A DNA stretch of 64,000 nt, from positions 62,001 to 126,000 of the forward strand of contig JAGDZP010000010.1 in NCBI GenBank assembly GCA_049115735.1, written 5' to 3'. Every line of letters begins with the position of its first letter. Position 1 is the first letter of the stretch. The position numbers and the translations under genes are program-made. Below the pieces are notes generated by a model, which made no database searches, had not been told where the DNA came from, and saw only the letters and a program-made list of their open reading frames with translations. Of this stretch, positions 17,750 through 27,020 are shown piece by piece. Origin of the DNA: CAXBNB01 sp049115735. GTDB taxonomy: Bacteria; Bacteroidota; Bacteroidia; Cytophagales; Cyclobacteriaceae.

Positions 17750-20044
17750 TTATTGGGCTGGTGCCTGTGTGAGCGCAGCATTGATTTGTGCCAGGAAGTT
17801 TTTCAGTTCCTGATTGTTTGGAAATTGGTTGCTAAGTATGTCAATGTGATGTTTGGCTTTAGGGAAATTGCCTTGCTGATAATACATGATGCCAATTGCA
17901 TTGTGTATTTCCCAATATTCAGGAGCCACTTTTAGTCCGTCTAAATAAGCTTGCTCAGCTTCCATGATTCTGTTCAGATTCTGCAATGCCAAGCCCAGGT
18001 TGTAATAAGCTCTGAGATTGTCAGGCGTCACTTCAATTGTCTTTTTGAGGTATTCTACTGTCTTATCCATTTGACTCATTTCTGCATAGAGCAATCCTAA
18101 CGAGTAATAAGCCGGTCCATACCCGGGTTCAATAAGGATTACTTCCTGATACATTTTCACTGCTTCTTCATTTCTGCCAAGTCTATTATATAAAACGCCG
18201 AGGTTCAGCCTCGCCATGTTGAATAGACTATCCATATCCAACGATTTTTGATAATACTTGATGGCATTTTCAGGTTGGTTCAATCTGTCGTAATACTGGG
18301 CAAAAGCAAACTGACCATCCCGTGAATCAGCATTGGCTTCCAAGTACTCGTTAAATTCAATGGAAGACTTGTTGAAATCTTTTCTGTACAAACCTGGAAT
18401 GGCGTCAGAAGCGTCAATCAGGACATCAGCCGCTGCAACTCGAACTGCTCTTACTTTATCTCTCAAAAGGGGAGCAACAGCACTTGCTTTCTGTGCTTGT
18501 GGCAGGTCTGTAAGAGATCTAATAGCCTGAATGCGAATGAGTGGTTCCGGGTCGCTCAGAAGTTTGGTGATTTCGTTGTTGGATTCAGGGTGTTGGCTTT
18601 CATCAATGTATTGCACTGCAGTTGCCCTGGCTATTACTGGTTGCGCTGTATCGGCCAACATCTTTACTAATTCATTCACATACTGTGGTTCTCTGCGTCT
18701 TCCCATAATGAGGGTTTCAGAGAAATGATAAGGCCTTTCTTCCCCATACCATTCAGTCACCTGTTTGTCTGCCCATTCATTGCTCTTGTCCTCATGGCAC
18801 TGAATGCAAGAGTTGGGCGTACCGTGTTCTACAGATAAATCTGGTCGTGGAATTCTGAAGCTGTGATCCCTGCGGAAATCATTACCCATGTAGTATTTAC
18901 CTGGCATGTGGCAGTTGATGCATTCAGCACCCTCGCTTTCTGTTGGATGAAAATGATGGGACTCTAAATCATACTTCTGCTCATGGCACTGCAAACAGAG
19001 TTGATTGTCCTGGAATTTAACCTTTGTGGTATGGGGGTCATGACAATTGGTGCATTGTACGTTGTTATGATACATTTTACTTTGTACAAATGAACCATAA
19101 ACGTACACCTCATCCTGGATTTGACCGTCTGCATGGTACAAGCCATCTGTCAATATAGAAGGCACAAAATGGTCTAGGTATTCGCCTTGATGATCATAGT
19201 TCTTGGTGATTTGACCCCTTCTTGAATGACAGGGAGCGCAAGCTGCCACCTGCTCTTTAGAAGAATTGTTTGTGGTCAGAACCATGTGAGAGCCAGCTAC
19301 TTTTTTGTCAGTATCATGATCGCCGTTCTTGATATATTCGATGTGCTTTGTGCCAGCACCATGACAAGATTCACAACTAACATTTACACTCGTCCATTGC
19401 GTCGAAAATTCACTTGATTCCTGGTCAAAATTCTTCTCTAAGTATGTGGAGTGACATTGTGCACACATGGTATTCCAATTCATAGCGCCCCCGGTCCAGT
19501 TTACCCATTCATTATGAGTCAGCTTTAGGTGATCATATAAGTGAAACCATTTCTTCTTTTTACAATCCCAGGCAGTTTCCAAAGCTTGCATTCTTCCTCT
19601 GGACAATTCTACAAGGTATTGTTGCAAAGGGTAGGTGCCAAATATGTATTGGATTTCAAAATCCTTGTATTGATTATCTTCACCCTTGGTGTTTACCCAG
19701 AATTTCTCATCTCTCTTGATGAATTTGTAAGTGATTCCATCTTTTTCAAAAATTGCATTGTCAAAATTTCCTTGAACATTCGAACTGCTTGCCGGTTGCA
19801 TGGAAAACGCATGATGAGAGCCTTCCCAGTCGTGGTATTGGTCTTGGTGACACTCGACACACCTTTGTTCTCCAACAAATGATTTCCTTGTTTCAAGTAC
19901 TGACTCAGCGGAAGAAGCGGTTTCCATAGAAACCTTGGCTCTAGGTTTTTCACTATCACAAGCGAAATAGATGATTACGGTAAGCCAGAATACAGCTATG
20001 CCAAGAATGAGTGATGGCTTAAAAGTCTTCTTGTTGTTTGGCAT
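17750..20044 (-). CDS. Eight-heme cytochrome c lipoprotein with HEAT and TPR repeats
   Basis: 764 residues. A lipobox IIYFAC puts the lipid Cys at residue 29. Eight CxxCH heme sites follow at about residues 62, 194, 224, 269, 331, 350, 375 and 413. Residues ~440-565 are HEAT-like repeats (EPLIRIQAIRSLTDL, VRAVRVAAADVLI) and ~575-745 are tandem TPRs (AIKYYQKSLDMDSLF, EEAVKMYQEVILIEPGYGPA, LRAYYNLGLALQNLN). The heme part resembles cytochrome c554-type scaffolds. Likely a periplasm- or surface-facing electron carrier that docks partners through the repeats; electron donor and acceptor are unknown. Confidence 0.9.
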   Translation of the reverse strand: MPNNKKTFKPSLILGIAVFWLTVIIYFACDSEKPRAKVSMETASSAESVLETRKSFVGEQRCVECHQDQYHDWEGSHHAFSMQPASSSNVQGNFDNAIFEKDGITYKFIKRDEKFWVNTKGEDNQYKDFEIQYIFGTYPLQQYLVELSRGRMQALETAWDCKKKKWFHLYDHLKLTHNEWVNWTGGAMNWNTMCAQCHSTYLEKNFDQESSEFSTQWTSVNVSCESCHGAGTKHIEYIKNGDHDTDKKVAGSHMVLTTNNSSKEQVAACAPCHSRRGQITKNYDHQGEYLDHFVPSILTDGLYHADGQIQDEVYVYGSFVQSKMYHNNVQCTNCHDPHTTKVKFQDNQLCLQCHEQKYDLESHHFHPTESEGAECINCHMPGKYYMGNDFRRDHSFRIPRPDLSVEHGTPNSCIQCHEDKSNEWADKQVTEWYGEERPYHFSETLIMGRRREPQYVNELVKMLADTAQPVIARATAVQYIDESQHPESNNEITKLLSDPEPLIRIQAIRSLTDLPQAQKASAVAPLLRDKVRAVRVAAADVLIDASDAIPGLYRKDFNKSSIEFNEYLEANADSRDGQFAFAQYYDRLNQPENAIKYYQKSLDMDSLFNMARLNLGVLYNRLGRNEEAVKMYQEVILIEPGYGPAYYSLGLLYAEMSQMDKTVEYLKKTIEVTPDNLRAYYNLGLALQNLNRIMEAEQAYLDGLKVAPEYWEIHNAIGIMYYQQGNFPKAKHHIDILSNQFPNNQELKNFLAQINAALTQAPAQ

Positions 20045-20141
20045 TTATTTTAATCTTCTGTTTATGAATCTTGCTGGGATGCAATAATCAATAAACTTCA
20101 GCAGAAAGAGTGATGCACAGCCAAAAAAATGAATAGAATAG

Positions 20142-22025
20142 TTATTCTACTTGCTTGCTGTTTCGATCAAAATATTTTCTTAATCCTCTCTTCCTTTCTC
20201 TGTTGTCATAGCGACGAAGGATTTTTTGATACTTCTTAATATTGGATATAGTACTAAAACCAGTTTTGAGACGGTTTAGCCGACTAGCTTCATCTCTTAA
20301 CGTTTCATCGTTGTTGTACTGATTGATGAGTGAAATAAACTCAGGATCATTACTGAGCTGCTCTTTCTCGACAGATTCATAGAGCTTCAACCTTTTCATC
20401 TTATGGTCCAAAATGGTAGATAGTTCAGCCGCCTGTTGCTTAAGTGTAGTAATTAACTCTTCGTCTTTGATGTCAATGGCCAGAATAAGAGAATATGCTG
20501 CAGGTGCACCAACTATTCCCGGTGATGCTTTTCTGAGGAAGTTATCATCAGGAAGTCCTGAAAATATAGCTCCTGCCAGGGTAATTGCAGAGAGTACAAT
20601 TGTAGTTGTCCTTCTTTTAGACTTGAGGCGGCCATCAAGGTAAATCATTTTATCTCGAACCTCCTGTGATTTATCCAGCATCACGCTCATCTCTGTGGTC
20701 AGATGCTCATAAGTTTCATTCAATCGATTGGGATCTGGCCGGTCAAATACTTTGATTGGAACCTGGGCTACTATATCCAATCCTTTTTTGTCCATTACCC
20801 TAATGCCTACCTGAATATCCATGGTTCCGTTAGCCTTTGATACCATACTGTAGGGAGGAACAAAAGTCAAAATCCCCGTCTTTTCATCCATAGTCATCCC
20901 TCTAAAAGAGCTACCACCAGCAAAATAATAGGTGAGTTCGTCATCCAGATTTGGGTCTTCAGCAATTATCTGATAAGTGTTTTCAATGCCTTCCTTTACA
21001 TTCCAACCAGGAATAGCCTTGATGACTGGAGGCTTGTTAGTAGCCGACCACACCAGTTCTAATGTTATTTCATCAAAATGAGCTGGTTCATCACGTTCCG
21101 ACACTTTCATATAGATACGGTAGGTTTTATTCTCCACCATATACGCCGAATTAATGTCCCAGGTGATTTCACCAGTGGTGTCATCCATATTGATGCCCTT
21201 TATATCTTCATCCGGTTGGTATTGAAAGACTAGTTTGTCATTGTCGTCATTATCAATAATAGGTCGATAGCGATATACGAATTCATCTTTGATGCTCTTT
21301 TTACTAGGTTTGTTCAGAATAACAGGGGGGAAGTCAACGTTGGCTATGTTGATCCTTAGGTTGAAATTACCTTCCTTTCCACTTTGATCTAGCAGCTTTA
21401 CATTCCAGTCTACATGTCCGGTACGTGCTTGGGATTCGTTGGGTTCATAACTAAAATCAATTTGTTGGCTGGCAGTATTGAATAATACTGTCGCGTTGCT
21501 CAATTCCCTTTGGTTTATATCACCATTGAAAAAGTAGGTGAAAAATAGCTTTTCAGGATTTTCATCTTTTATTCTGGCAGTAATATGAACTTTGTCTTTT
21601 TCATTGATGAATATTTGTCCGGGCGTAAATTGGGTTGGCTCAGCATTAACAGTCATTGATTCTACTTCTAGCACTGGTGGTCTATTTTGACCTTCCACAT
21701 GAATGGTGACAATATCTTCTGCCAAGACTATGCTATTGGAATCTAATAAGTAAAAAATGATACCTGTAGTGCCCAAGTCATCTTCTGTTGGAGTCCAGGT
21801 AAAATCTCCTGTTTCTGAATTTAGTGTTGCCCCTGCAGGTGCTTTTGACATTTCTATTTCAGTGAATTCAAAAGATCCTGAGTTTTTCTCAATCAAAAAC
21901 TCTACACGGTCACCGAGCGTAACTTCAAAATTCGACTGGGGAATAATCAGTTTTTGTGAAAAACTTGCGAAACTCAGAAAGGTAAAGGCGACAAGCAGGT
22001 ATTCTCTTAGGTATCTCGGACTCAT
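20142..22025 (-). CDS. Secreted multi-domain Ig/cadherin-like protein
   Basis: The ATG at 22025 (627 aa) opens a signal peptide ending FASFSQ and lies ~30 nt after a predicted start site; an ATG at 22064 precedes it. Four or so beta-sandwich repeats follow with GDFTWTPTEDD, TGEITWDIN and TGILTFVPP, the pattern of putative-Ig/cadherin-like domains in T9SS bacteria. After ~residue 435 the sequence turns helical with a hydrophobic stretch (TTTIVLSAITLAGAIF) and ends in a basic tail RKYFDRNSKQVE. No sorting domain at the C-terminus. Function unknown. Confidence 0.8.
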   Translation of the reverse strand: MSPRYLREYLLVAFTFLSFASFSQKLIIPQSNFEVTLGDRVEFLIEKNSGSFEFTEIEMSKAPAGATLNSETGDFTWTPTEDDLGTTGIIFYLLDSNSIVLAEDIVTIHVEGQNRPPVLEVESMTVNAEPTQFTPGQIFINEKDKVHITARIKDENPEKLFFTYFFNGDINQRELSNATVLFNTASQQIDFSYEPNESQARTGHVDWNVKLLDQSGKEGNFNLRINIANVDFPPVILNKPSKKSIKDEFVYRYRPIIDNDDNDKLVFQYQPDEDIKGINMDDTTGEITWDINSAYMVENKTYRIYMKVSERDEPAHFDEITLELVWSATNKPPVIKAIPGWNVKEGIENTYQIIAEDPNLDDELTYYFAGGSSFRGMTMDEKTGILTFVPPYSMVSKANGTMDIQVGIRVMDKKGLDIVAQVPIKVFDRPDPNRLNETYEHLTTEMSVMLDKSQEVRDKMIYLDGRLKSKRRTTTIVLSAITLAGAIFSGLPDDNFLRKASPGIVGAPAAYSLILAIDIKDEELITTLKQQAAELSTILDHKMKRLKLYESVEKEQLSNDPEFISLINQYNNDETLRDEASRLNRLKTGFSTISNIKKYQKILRRYDNRERKRGLRKYFDRNSKQVE

Positions 22026-22061
22026 TATTTTTAGTCGGTAGCTCGGGTGAGTTTTCAGGCT

Positions 22062-22069
22062 CAAAAATA
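22062..22069 (-). promoter_or_regulatory. -7 box for the Ig-like protein gene
   Basis: Minus strand reads TATTTTTG, perfect TAnnTTTG. The start site (~22055) is downstream of the in-frame ATG at 22064, which favours the ATG at 22025. Confidence 0.5.
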
Positions 22070-22263
22070 GTTAGGCTTTTCAATTATTAAGATGGAAACG
22101 ATTTTTTCTTAGAGAAACATATTTCCAGGGTAGCAGCGTTGCAAAGGATATGCCAGATACGATCATAATTTCATGATTAGAACTAATAAATTTCTCCCCT
22201 AGTATTCTAGTCTTACAATTTATTTAATGTGGATATTTATTGGACACTCATTATCTTACGGCC

Positions 22264-22773
22264 ATGTCAATTATCAGAACAATCAATGGGCATGAACCAC
22301 AATTCGGGAAAGATTGTTGGCTTTCGGAAACAGCAGTGGTGGTAGGTGAGGTGGAAATGGGAGACAATTGCACCGTTTGGTACAATGCCATCGTTCGAGG
22401 TGACGTGAACTACATAAAAATTGGAAACAAAACCAATATACAGGATGGGGCGGTTATCCATTGCACCTACAAAAAAGCTGCTACGGAAATAGGCTCAAAC
22501 GTATCTATCGGGCACAATGCTATAGTACATGGGTGCACATTGGAAGACAATGTATTGATAGGCATGGGGGCAATAATCATGGATCATGCTGTTGTGAAAA
22601 GTGGGTCGATAATAGGAGCGGGGGCAATAGTACTACAAAACCAAATTGTGGAAGCGAACTCTGTGTATGTTGGCAACCCAGCCAAGAAAGTGAAAGATAT
22701 TGGAGAAGAAGGGGTTGGGCTGATTGAGCGTACTGCCAATAATTACATCAAGTATGCAGGGTGGTTTCAATAA
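22264..22773 (+). CDS. Gamma-carbonic anhydrase family protein
   Basis: From the ATG at 22264, MSIIRTINGHEPQFG, 169 residues. Left-handed beta-helix hexapeptide repeats throughout, with the three zinc-ligand histidines in VIHCTYKK, SIGHNAIVHGC. YNAIVRGDVNYIKIGNKTNIQDG is the typical YrdA/PaaY-type core. Such proteins bind metal and may hydrate CO2; many have weak or unknown activity. An ATG 24 bp upstream is possible but not supported by the family N-terminus. A DinB gene follows 24 bp later. Confidence 0.93.
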   Translation: MSIIRTINGHEPQFGKDCWLSETAVVVGEVEMGDNCTVWYNAIVRGDVNYIKIGNKTNIQDGAVIHCTYKKAATEIGSNVSIGHNAIVHGCTLEDNVLIGMGAIIMDHAVVKSGSIIGAGAIVLQNQIVEANSVYVGNPAKKVKDIGEEGVGLIERTANNYIKYAGWFQ

Positions 22774-22797
22774 AATTTCAAAACAAAACTAAAGTAT

Positions 22798-23310
22798 ATG
22801 ATAGATAGGCCAGATCCGAGCGAGTACAATGAATTTTACCAGGGGTATATTGATAAGGTAAAAAATAAAGATGTAATAGAGTTTTTGAAAGTACAAAGAA
22901 GAACCTTTAGCCGATTGCTAAATTCCCTCACTGATGACAGAGTGCATTACCGCTATGCGGCGGACAAATGGACAGTAAAACAGGTGTTGAGACATGTAAT
23001 AGATGCTGAAATTGTATTTGCCTCCAGGCTGCATGCTATTGCCAAATGCCCGGGAGTAACAATGCCTGGTATGGATCAGGATGCCTATATGGAAAATACC
23101 AATGATGCTACTGTTTCATTCGATTTACTCGTGGATGAATTCAACAATGTAAGAAAAGCAAATATTTCCATGATCGAAAACCTTCATGAATCAGGTTACT
23201 CAAATGTAGGTGTTGCCAGTGGGTTCCCGATAAGTGTAAGAGCACTTCTGTACATTCTTGCTGGCCATGCTGAGCATCACAAGGGAATATTAAAAGAAAG
23301 GTATTTGTAA
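22798..23310 (+). CDS. DinB family four-helix protein
   Basis: 170 residues. KWTVKQVLRHVIDAEIVFASRL and the terminal ILAGHAEHHKGIL give the His triad expected in DinB/YfiT metal-binding bundles. Members include bacillithiol transferases and thiol-dependent enzymes, but most are uncharacterised. One base separates its stop from the next ATG, so it is in an operon with the thioesterase and probably the carbonic anhydrase-like gene. Confidence 0.9.
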   Translation: MIDRPDPSEYNEFYQGYIDKVKNKDVIEFLKVQRRTFSRLLNSLTDDRVHYRYAADKWTVKQVLRHVIDAEIVFASRLHAIAKCPGVTMPGMDQDAYMENTNDATVSFDLLVDEFNNVRKANISMIENLHESGYSNVGVASGFPISVRALLYILAGHAEHHKGILKERYL

Positions 23311-23311
23311 A

Positions 23312-23845
23312 ATGTTCGAATTCGATCCTGCAAAGAGATACCAGAAGACCACAAAATCCAGGTCGTTGATTAGGTTTCAGGATTGCGACCCGCTTAGGCA
23401 TTTGAACAATGCCAAGTATTTTGATTACTACTTTAATGCCCGTGAGGATCAGGTGCCAAAGTTATATGGCATCAAGCAGTCTGAAATATACAGGGAATTT
23501 GATGCTGTATGGGTTGTGTACAATCATCAGATTGCGTATTTGCGTCCTGCTGGAATGGGAGAGTGGGTAAAGGTATTTTCACGTATCATTTGGTACGATT
23601 ATAATACTGTAATTGTAGAATATTTTATGACCAATGATGAAGAAACTGAACTCAAAAATATGCTTTGGTCTACTCTTCGCTATGTAAGCAATACCGGTAG
23701 CTCAACAGAACATCCCGAGAAGATCAGCAGATTTCTCGAGACAGTCTGTGTTGATAATTTCGATTATGAAGAAACCAATTTCCAGCAAAGGTTAAAACAA
23801 ATTAAGCTTGAAATTGGTACAGGAGTCAAATACCTCAATCAATGA
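23312..23845 (+). CDS. Acyl-CoA thioesterase (hotdog fold)
   Basis: 177 residues. RFQDCDPLRHLNNAKYFDYYFNAREDQ is the 4-hydroxybenzoyl-CoA thioesterase/FatA-like hotdog signature (D-P-x-x-H-x-N-N), followed by IAYLRPAGMGEWVKVFSRIIW. Likely hydrolyses an acyl-CoA; substrate unknown. Its end overlaps the end of nrtD on the other strand by 7 bp. Confidence 0.88.
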   Translation: MFEFDPAKRYQKTTKSRSLIRFQDCDPLRHLNNAKYFDYYFNAREDQVPKLYGIKQSEIYREFDAVWVVYNHQIAYLRPAGMGEWVKVFSRIIWYDYNTVIVEYFMTNDEETELKNMLWSTLRYVSNTGSSTEHPEKISRFLETVCVDNFDYEETNFQQRLKQIKLEIGTGVKYLNQ

Positions 23846-24669
23846 TTCAAAAAATTCATTAGGTATCCGCGATAGTCGTAGTAATCCGGATGCTCCAGTA
23901 CTTCTTTCCTTTCCCTTGGTCGTTCATAAGGGATGATTAATTCATCTCCAATTCTTGCAAAAGGACCACTAGTCATCATGATTACTCTATCAGCCAGGAA
24001 AATGGATTCGTCCACATCATGTGTTACCATTACTGCTGTGATTTTTTCCTTTTGCCATACTTCCAAAAGAACGTCTTGCAGTTCTCCTCGCGTCAGGGAG
24101 TCTAGCATACCAAAAGGCTCATCCAATAGAAGCACTTTTGGTTTCAGGGCAAATGCGCGTGCTATCCCAACACGCTGTTGCATACCCTGAGAAAGTTCCG
24201 TTGCTTTTTTATCAAAATCATTGCCTAAACCAACCTTGTCGAGATAATACTTGCAGATCTCCAACTTCTCAGGTTTTGAGGCATGAGGAAATACCTGCTT
24301 TACGCCGATCATTACATTTTGTAAAGCAGATAGCCAAGGTAGTAAGCTGGGTGACTGAAATACCACGGCACGATCAGGACCTGCCTCACGTATAGCTTCG
24401 CCTTCTACTAAAATCTGCCCGGCACTTATTTCATTCAGTCCGGCGATCATGGTCAGGAGTGTGGACTTGCCACACCCCGAATGACCAATCAAGGATACAA
24501 ATTCGCCCTTTTTGATTTTGAGTTGTAAATCGTTTAATACCACATAGTCACCTTTAGGCGTGGGGTATATTTTGGCAATGTTATCGCAAACTAATACGTC
24601 TGGTCGGTTGTCAACTATGGCCTCATTCTTTATTTTGTTTTCTTCCTGGAGTTCGAGTTCAGCTATCAT
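23839..24669 (-). CDS. nrtD: Nitrate-type ABC transporter ATP-binding protein
   Basis: 276 residues. Walker A GHSGCGKSTL, signature LSQGMQQRVGIARAF, Walker B LLLDEPFGMLDSLT and switch His in VMVTHDVDES are intact. FQSPSLLPWLSALQNV is typical of the nitrate/sulfonate/taurine importer ATPases. Last gene of porin-nrtA-nrtB-nrtC-nrtD. The signature has LSQGM rather than LSGGM, a common variant in this subfamily. It powers nitrate (or nitrite/cyanate) import. Confidence 0.92.
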   Translation of the reverse strand: MIAELELQEENKIKNEAIVDNRPDVLVCDNIAKIYPTPKGDYVVLNDLQLKIKKGEFVSLIGHSGCGKSTLLTMIAGLNEISAGQILVEGEAIREAGPDRAVVFQSPSLLPWLSALQNVMIGVKQVFPHASKPEKLEICKYYLDKVGLGNDFDKKATELSQGMQQRVGIARAFALKPKVLLLDEPFGMLDSLTRGELQDVLLEVWQKEKITAVMVTHDVDESIFLADRVIMMTSGPFARIGDELIIPYERPRERKEVLEHPDYYDYRGYLMNFLNH

Positions 24670-24745
24670 GATTTCTTAAGTTTTGATTATTCTTATATGG
24701 GAATAGCTTTACCAAAGTTTGAATCTTTAGAAAAGCTGTACTTGT

Positions 24746-25630
24746 CTAAAAATATTTAGTCTTCTCTTTTTCTTTCTTCATCCCGAAACGAATTCTTCCT
24801 GGCATGATAGGTCGTAGATCTGGTAGCTTATATTCCTTGTTTGAAGCTGTTTTTCTACCTTCACCAACTTCCATTAGATATTCTATGATGTCATTCCTAA
24901 GGCGCTTATATTCAGGGTCTTTGTTGATTTCGGTTACATCTCTTGGTCGATCAAAGTCAATTTTAAACTCAGGCCCCAAGGTTGCATTAGGTCCCGGTTT
25001 CAAGGGAATGATTCTATCCGCCATGAGAATTCCTTCATCTACATCATTAGTAATCAATAATGCAGTTTTTTTATCCTTACTCCAGATGTTGATAATTTCT
25101 TCCTGAAGTGTGCCTCGTGTCAATGCATCCAATGCACTTAAAGGTTCATCCATAACCAGCACTTCAGGGTTCATTGCCAAAGCCCTTGCTACGGAGACTC
25201 TTTGACGCATTCCCCCTGACAGTTCTGCTGGTCGTTTATCTGTAGCATGCGACAGATTTACCATTTCAATGTAGTTTTTTACATGGTCGTCTTTTTCTTT
25301 TTTGCTGAAGTCAGAGAATATCTCATTAACTGCTAGCATAATGTTTTGATAAACCGTCAACCAGGGTAGGAGAGAATAGTTTTGAAAAACCACACCTCTA
25401 TCCGGTCCGGGCCCTGTAATTGGCGAGCCTTTGAGCAAAACTTCCCCTTGATCTGGAAAATGAAGTCCGTTGATTAGGTTGATTAATGTGGTTTTTCCAC
25501 TGCCTGTAAATCCTACGATTGCAACGAATTCTCCTTCGTTGACGTGCAGATTGATATCGGTCAACACCTCTGTCAGTGTATTACCGTTTTTATATGATTT
25601 CGAAACGTTGTTAAGTTCTAAAAATGCCAT
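24746..25630 (-). CDS. nrtC: Nitrate-type ABC transporter ATP-binding protein
   Basis: 294 residues. Walker A GFTGSGKTTL, FQNYSLLPWLTVYQNI, signature LSGGMRQRVSVARAL, Walker B LVMDEPLSALDALT. The switch position reads LLITNDVDEG: Asn stands where His is usual (compare VTHDVDES in the partner), so this subunit may be hydrolysis-impaired and the pair asymmetric. Unlike cyanobacterial NrtC it lacks a fused NrtA-like domain. Basic C-terminal tail (MKKEKEKTKYF). Confidence 0.9.
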   Translation of the reverse strand: MAFLELNNVSKSYKNGNTLTEVLTDINLHVNEGEFVAIVGFTGSGKTTLINLINGLHFPDQGEVLLKGSPITGPGPDRGVVFQNYSLLPWLTVYQNIMLAVNEIFSDFSKKEKDDHVKNYIEMVNLSHATDKRPAELSGGMRQRVSVARALAMNPEVLVMDEPLSALDALTRGTLQEEIINIWSKDKKTALLITNDVDEGILMADRIIPLKPGPNATLGPEFKIDFDRPRDVTEINKDPEYKRLRNDIIEYLMEVGEGRKTASNKEYKLPDLRPIMPGRIRFGMKKEKEKTKYF

Positions 25631-25650
25631 CTTTTTTCAATTAATAGTTG

Positions 25651-25720
25651 ATAATGAAAAATGAATGTTTGAGTTGTAATATGAACACTACTCAAAAAAC
25701 TAATTTTCACTTTTCATTAT
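25651..25720. repeat. Imperfect inverted repeat between nrtC and nrtB
   Basis: ATAATGAAAAATG (25651-25663) pairs with CACTTTTCATTAT (25708-25720), one mismatch in 13. A/T-rich repeats of this kind are frequent between genes in Bacteroidota; it may also form an mRNA stem-loop in the operon. Confidence 0.45.
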
Positions 25721-25735
25721 TCATTGTTCGTTCAA

Positions 25736-26836
25736 TTATGCAACTTCTGCTTTATTGAAAGTCACCAATTTTTGGATCACGAGCATCAACCTTTCCAATA
25801 GGAAACCGATACCTCCAATGACGAACATGGCTACAATAATTTTAGCGTTTGAATCATTTGCTCCGTTCTGGAATTCTTCCCACACGAAAGAACCTAGTCC
25901 AGGGCTTTGAGCCAACAACTCTATGGCAATTAATACCATCCAGGCTACTGAAAGCGTTATCCTTAATCCAGTGAAAATCAATGGGAAAGAGGCTGGTAGT
26001 ATAACTTTGAATATATTCTGTCCAACATTCAGCTTTAGTACTTTAGCTACATTAATAAAATCTTTGTCTACAGTAGATACACCCATACTGGTATTGACTA
26101 ATGTGGCCCACATGGAGCATAGTCCAACACTGATGAATGAAATAATAAATGACTTGTCCAAATCAGGATTGGAGATGAGTGTTTTAACAATCATAAATAC
26201 CAGGAGTAACCAAACTACGGGTGATACCGGTTTAAATATTTGAATCAACCAGTTGAAAGAGCTTCTAAGTGTGGGGCTGAGGCCCATAATGATTCCGATA
26301 GGGATGGCAATCAAGGCGGCCAATAGGAATCCTGCAAACACTGTTTTTATGCTAGTTCCAATTTGATCGACGAAGGAAGGCCTTCCTGTATAGGTGATGG
26401 CCGCCTCTCCCTTGGCTTTTCGTTTTTCATTAATTTTAGCTGTTTTGGCTTTGAACTCATCTTTTTTCTGGCTGATCATACTGTGATCACGAAGCAGGGC
26501 TTTGTAGGCACCATAAACCTGGGTCGGTGAGGGTAAAGTATTTGGTTGGCAGCTGATGTCTCCTGATTCGATGCAGGTTTTCATGTCCAAAGCTGCCTCT
26601 TCTCCTCTGTCATTTCTTTCTTTTTCTATTTTTCTTGTTGCTTCAGTATTGTACAGGTATGCTGCTCCTCCTTCCCACAGTGCCAGGAAAAGTAGAATGG
26701 AGGCGATAGGAAAAATTAACTTTTTGAATGTGTCTGTTAAATTCTTCTTTGGTTCTTCACCGGCACACAATCTTATCAGGGGTTCGAAAAATCCTAGTCC
26801 AATGAAGCGTATAGTTTTGATTATTTTGTCTTTCAT
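25736..26836 (-). CDS. nrtB: Nitrate-type ABC transporter permease
   Basis: I use the ATG at 26836 (MKDKIIKTIRFIGLG), 366 aa; an ATG at 26872 adds 12 residues. Membrane helix at ~40-55, then a long charged periplasmic segment of ~90 residues (KIEKERNDRGEEAALDMK, DEFKAKTAKINEKRKAKGE), then five more helices with the EAA-like coupling loop FINVAKVLKLNVGQNIFKVI. The long loop seems usual for Bacteroidota NrtB from memory of the family, not checked here. Forms the channel with NrtC/NrtD. Confidence 0.92.
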   Translation of the reverse strand: MKDKIIKTIRFIGLGFFEPLIRLCAGEEPKKNLTDTFKKLIFPIASILLFLALWEGGAAYLYNTEATRKIEKERNDRGEEAALDMKTCIESGDISCQPNTLPSPTQVYGAYKALLRDHSMISQKKDEFKAKTAKINEKRKAKGEAAITYTGRPSFVDQIGTSIKTVFAGFLLAALIAIPIGIIMGLSPTLRSSFNWLIQIFKPVSPVVWLLLVFMIVKTLISNPDLDKSFIISFISVGLCSMWATLVNTSMGVSTVDKDFINVAKVLKLNVGQNIFKVILPASFPLIFTGLRITLSVAWMVLIAIELLAQSPGLGSFVWEEFQNGANDSNAKIIVAMFVIGGIGFLLERLMLVIQKLVTFNKAEVA

Positions 26837-26899
26837 GAGTAAGTAATTTTTAAGCTCTAGAATAGAGACCAACTGTGATGGATCTGTATTCTGACTTTT

Positions 26900-26983
26900 T
26901 TGAGTTTAATTCAGGTAGGAGGTGAGGTAAGATTAGAGCAAGGGGGAATGACCCCCTCACTCAATAATCAAAACTAAACTCAA
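26900..26983 (-). other. Intercistronic stem-loop between nrtA and nrtB
   Basis: TTGAGTTTA (26900-26908) and TAAACTCAA (26975-26983) are perfect complements and enclose a second hairpin AGGGGG-AATGA-CCCCCT (26941-26957). It lies just after the nrtA stop in the transcript. Such structures often protect the binding-protein message or dampen read-through to the permease; that role is inference. Confidence 0.6.
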
Positions 26984-27020
26984 CTCCTGTATTAAATGTT
27001 TTATTGGTATATGCTTTTCT

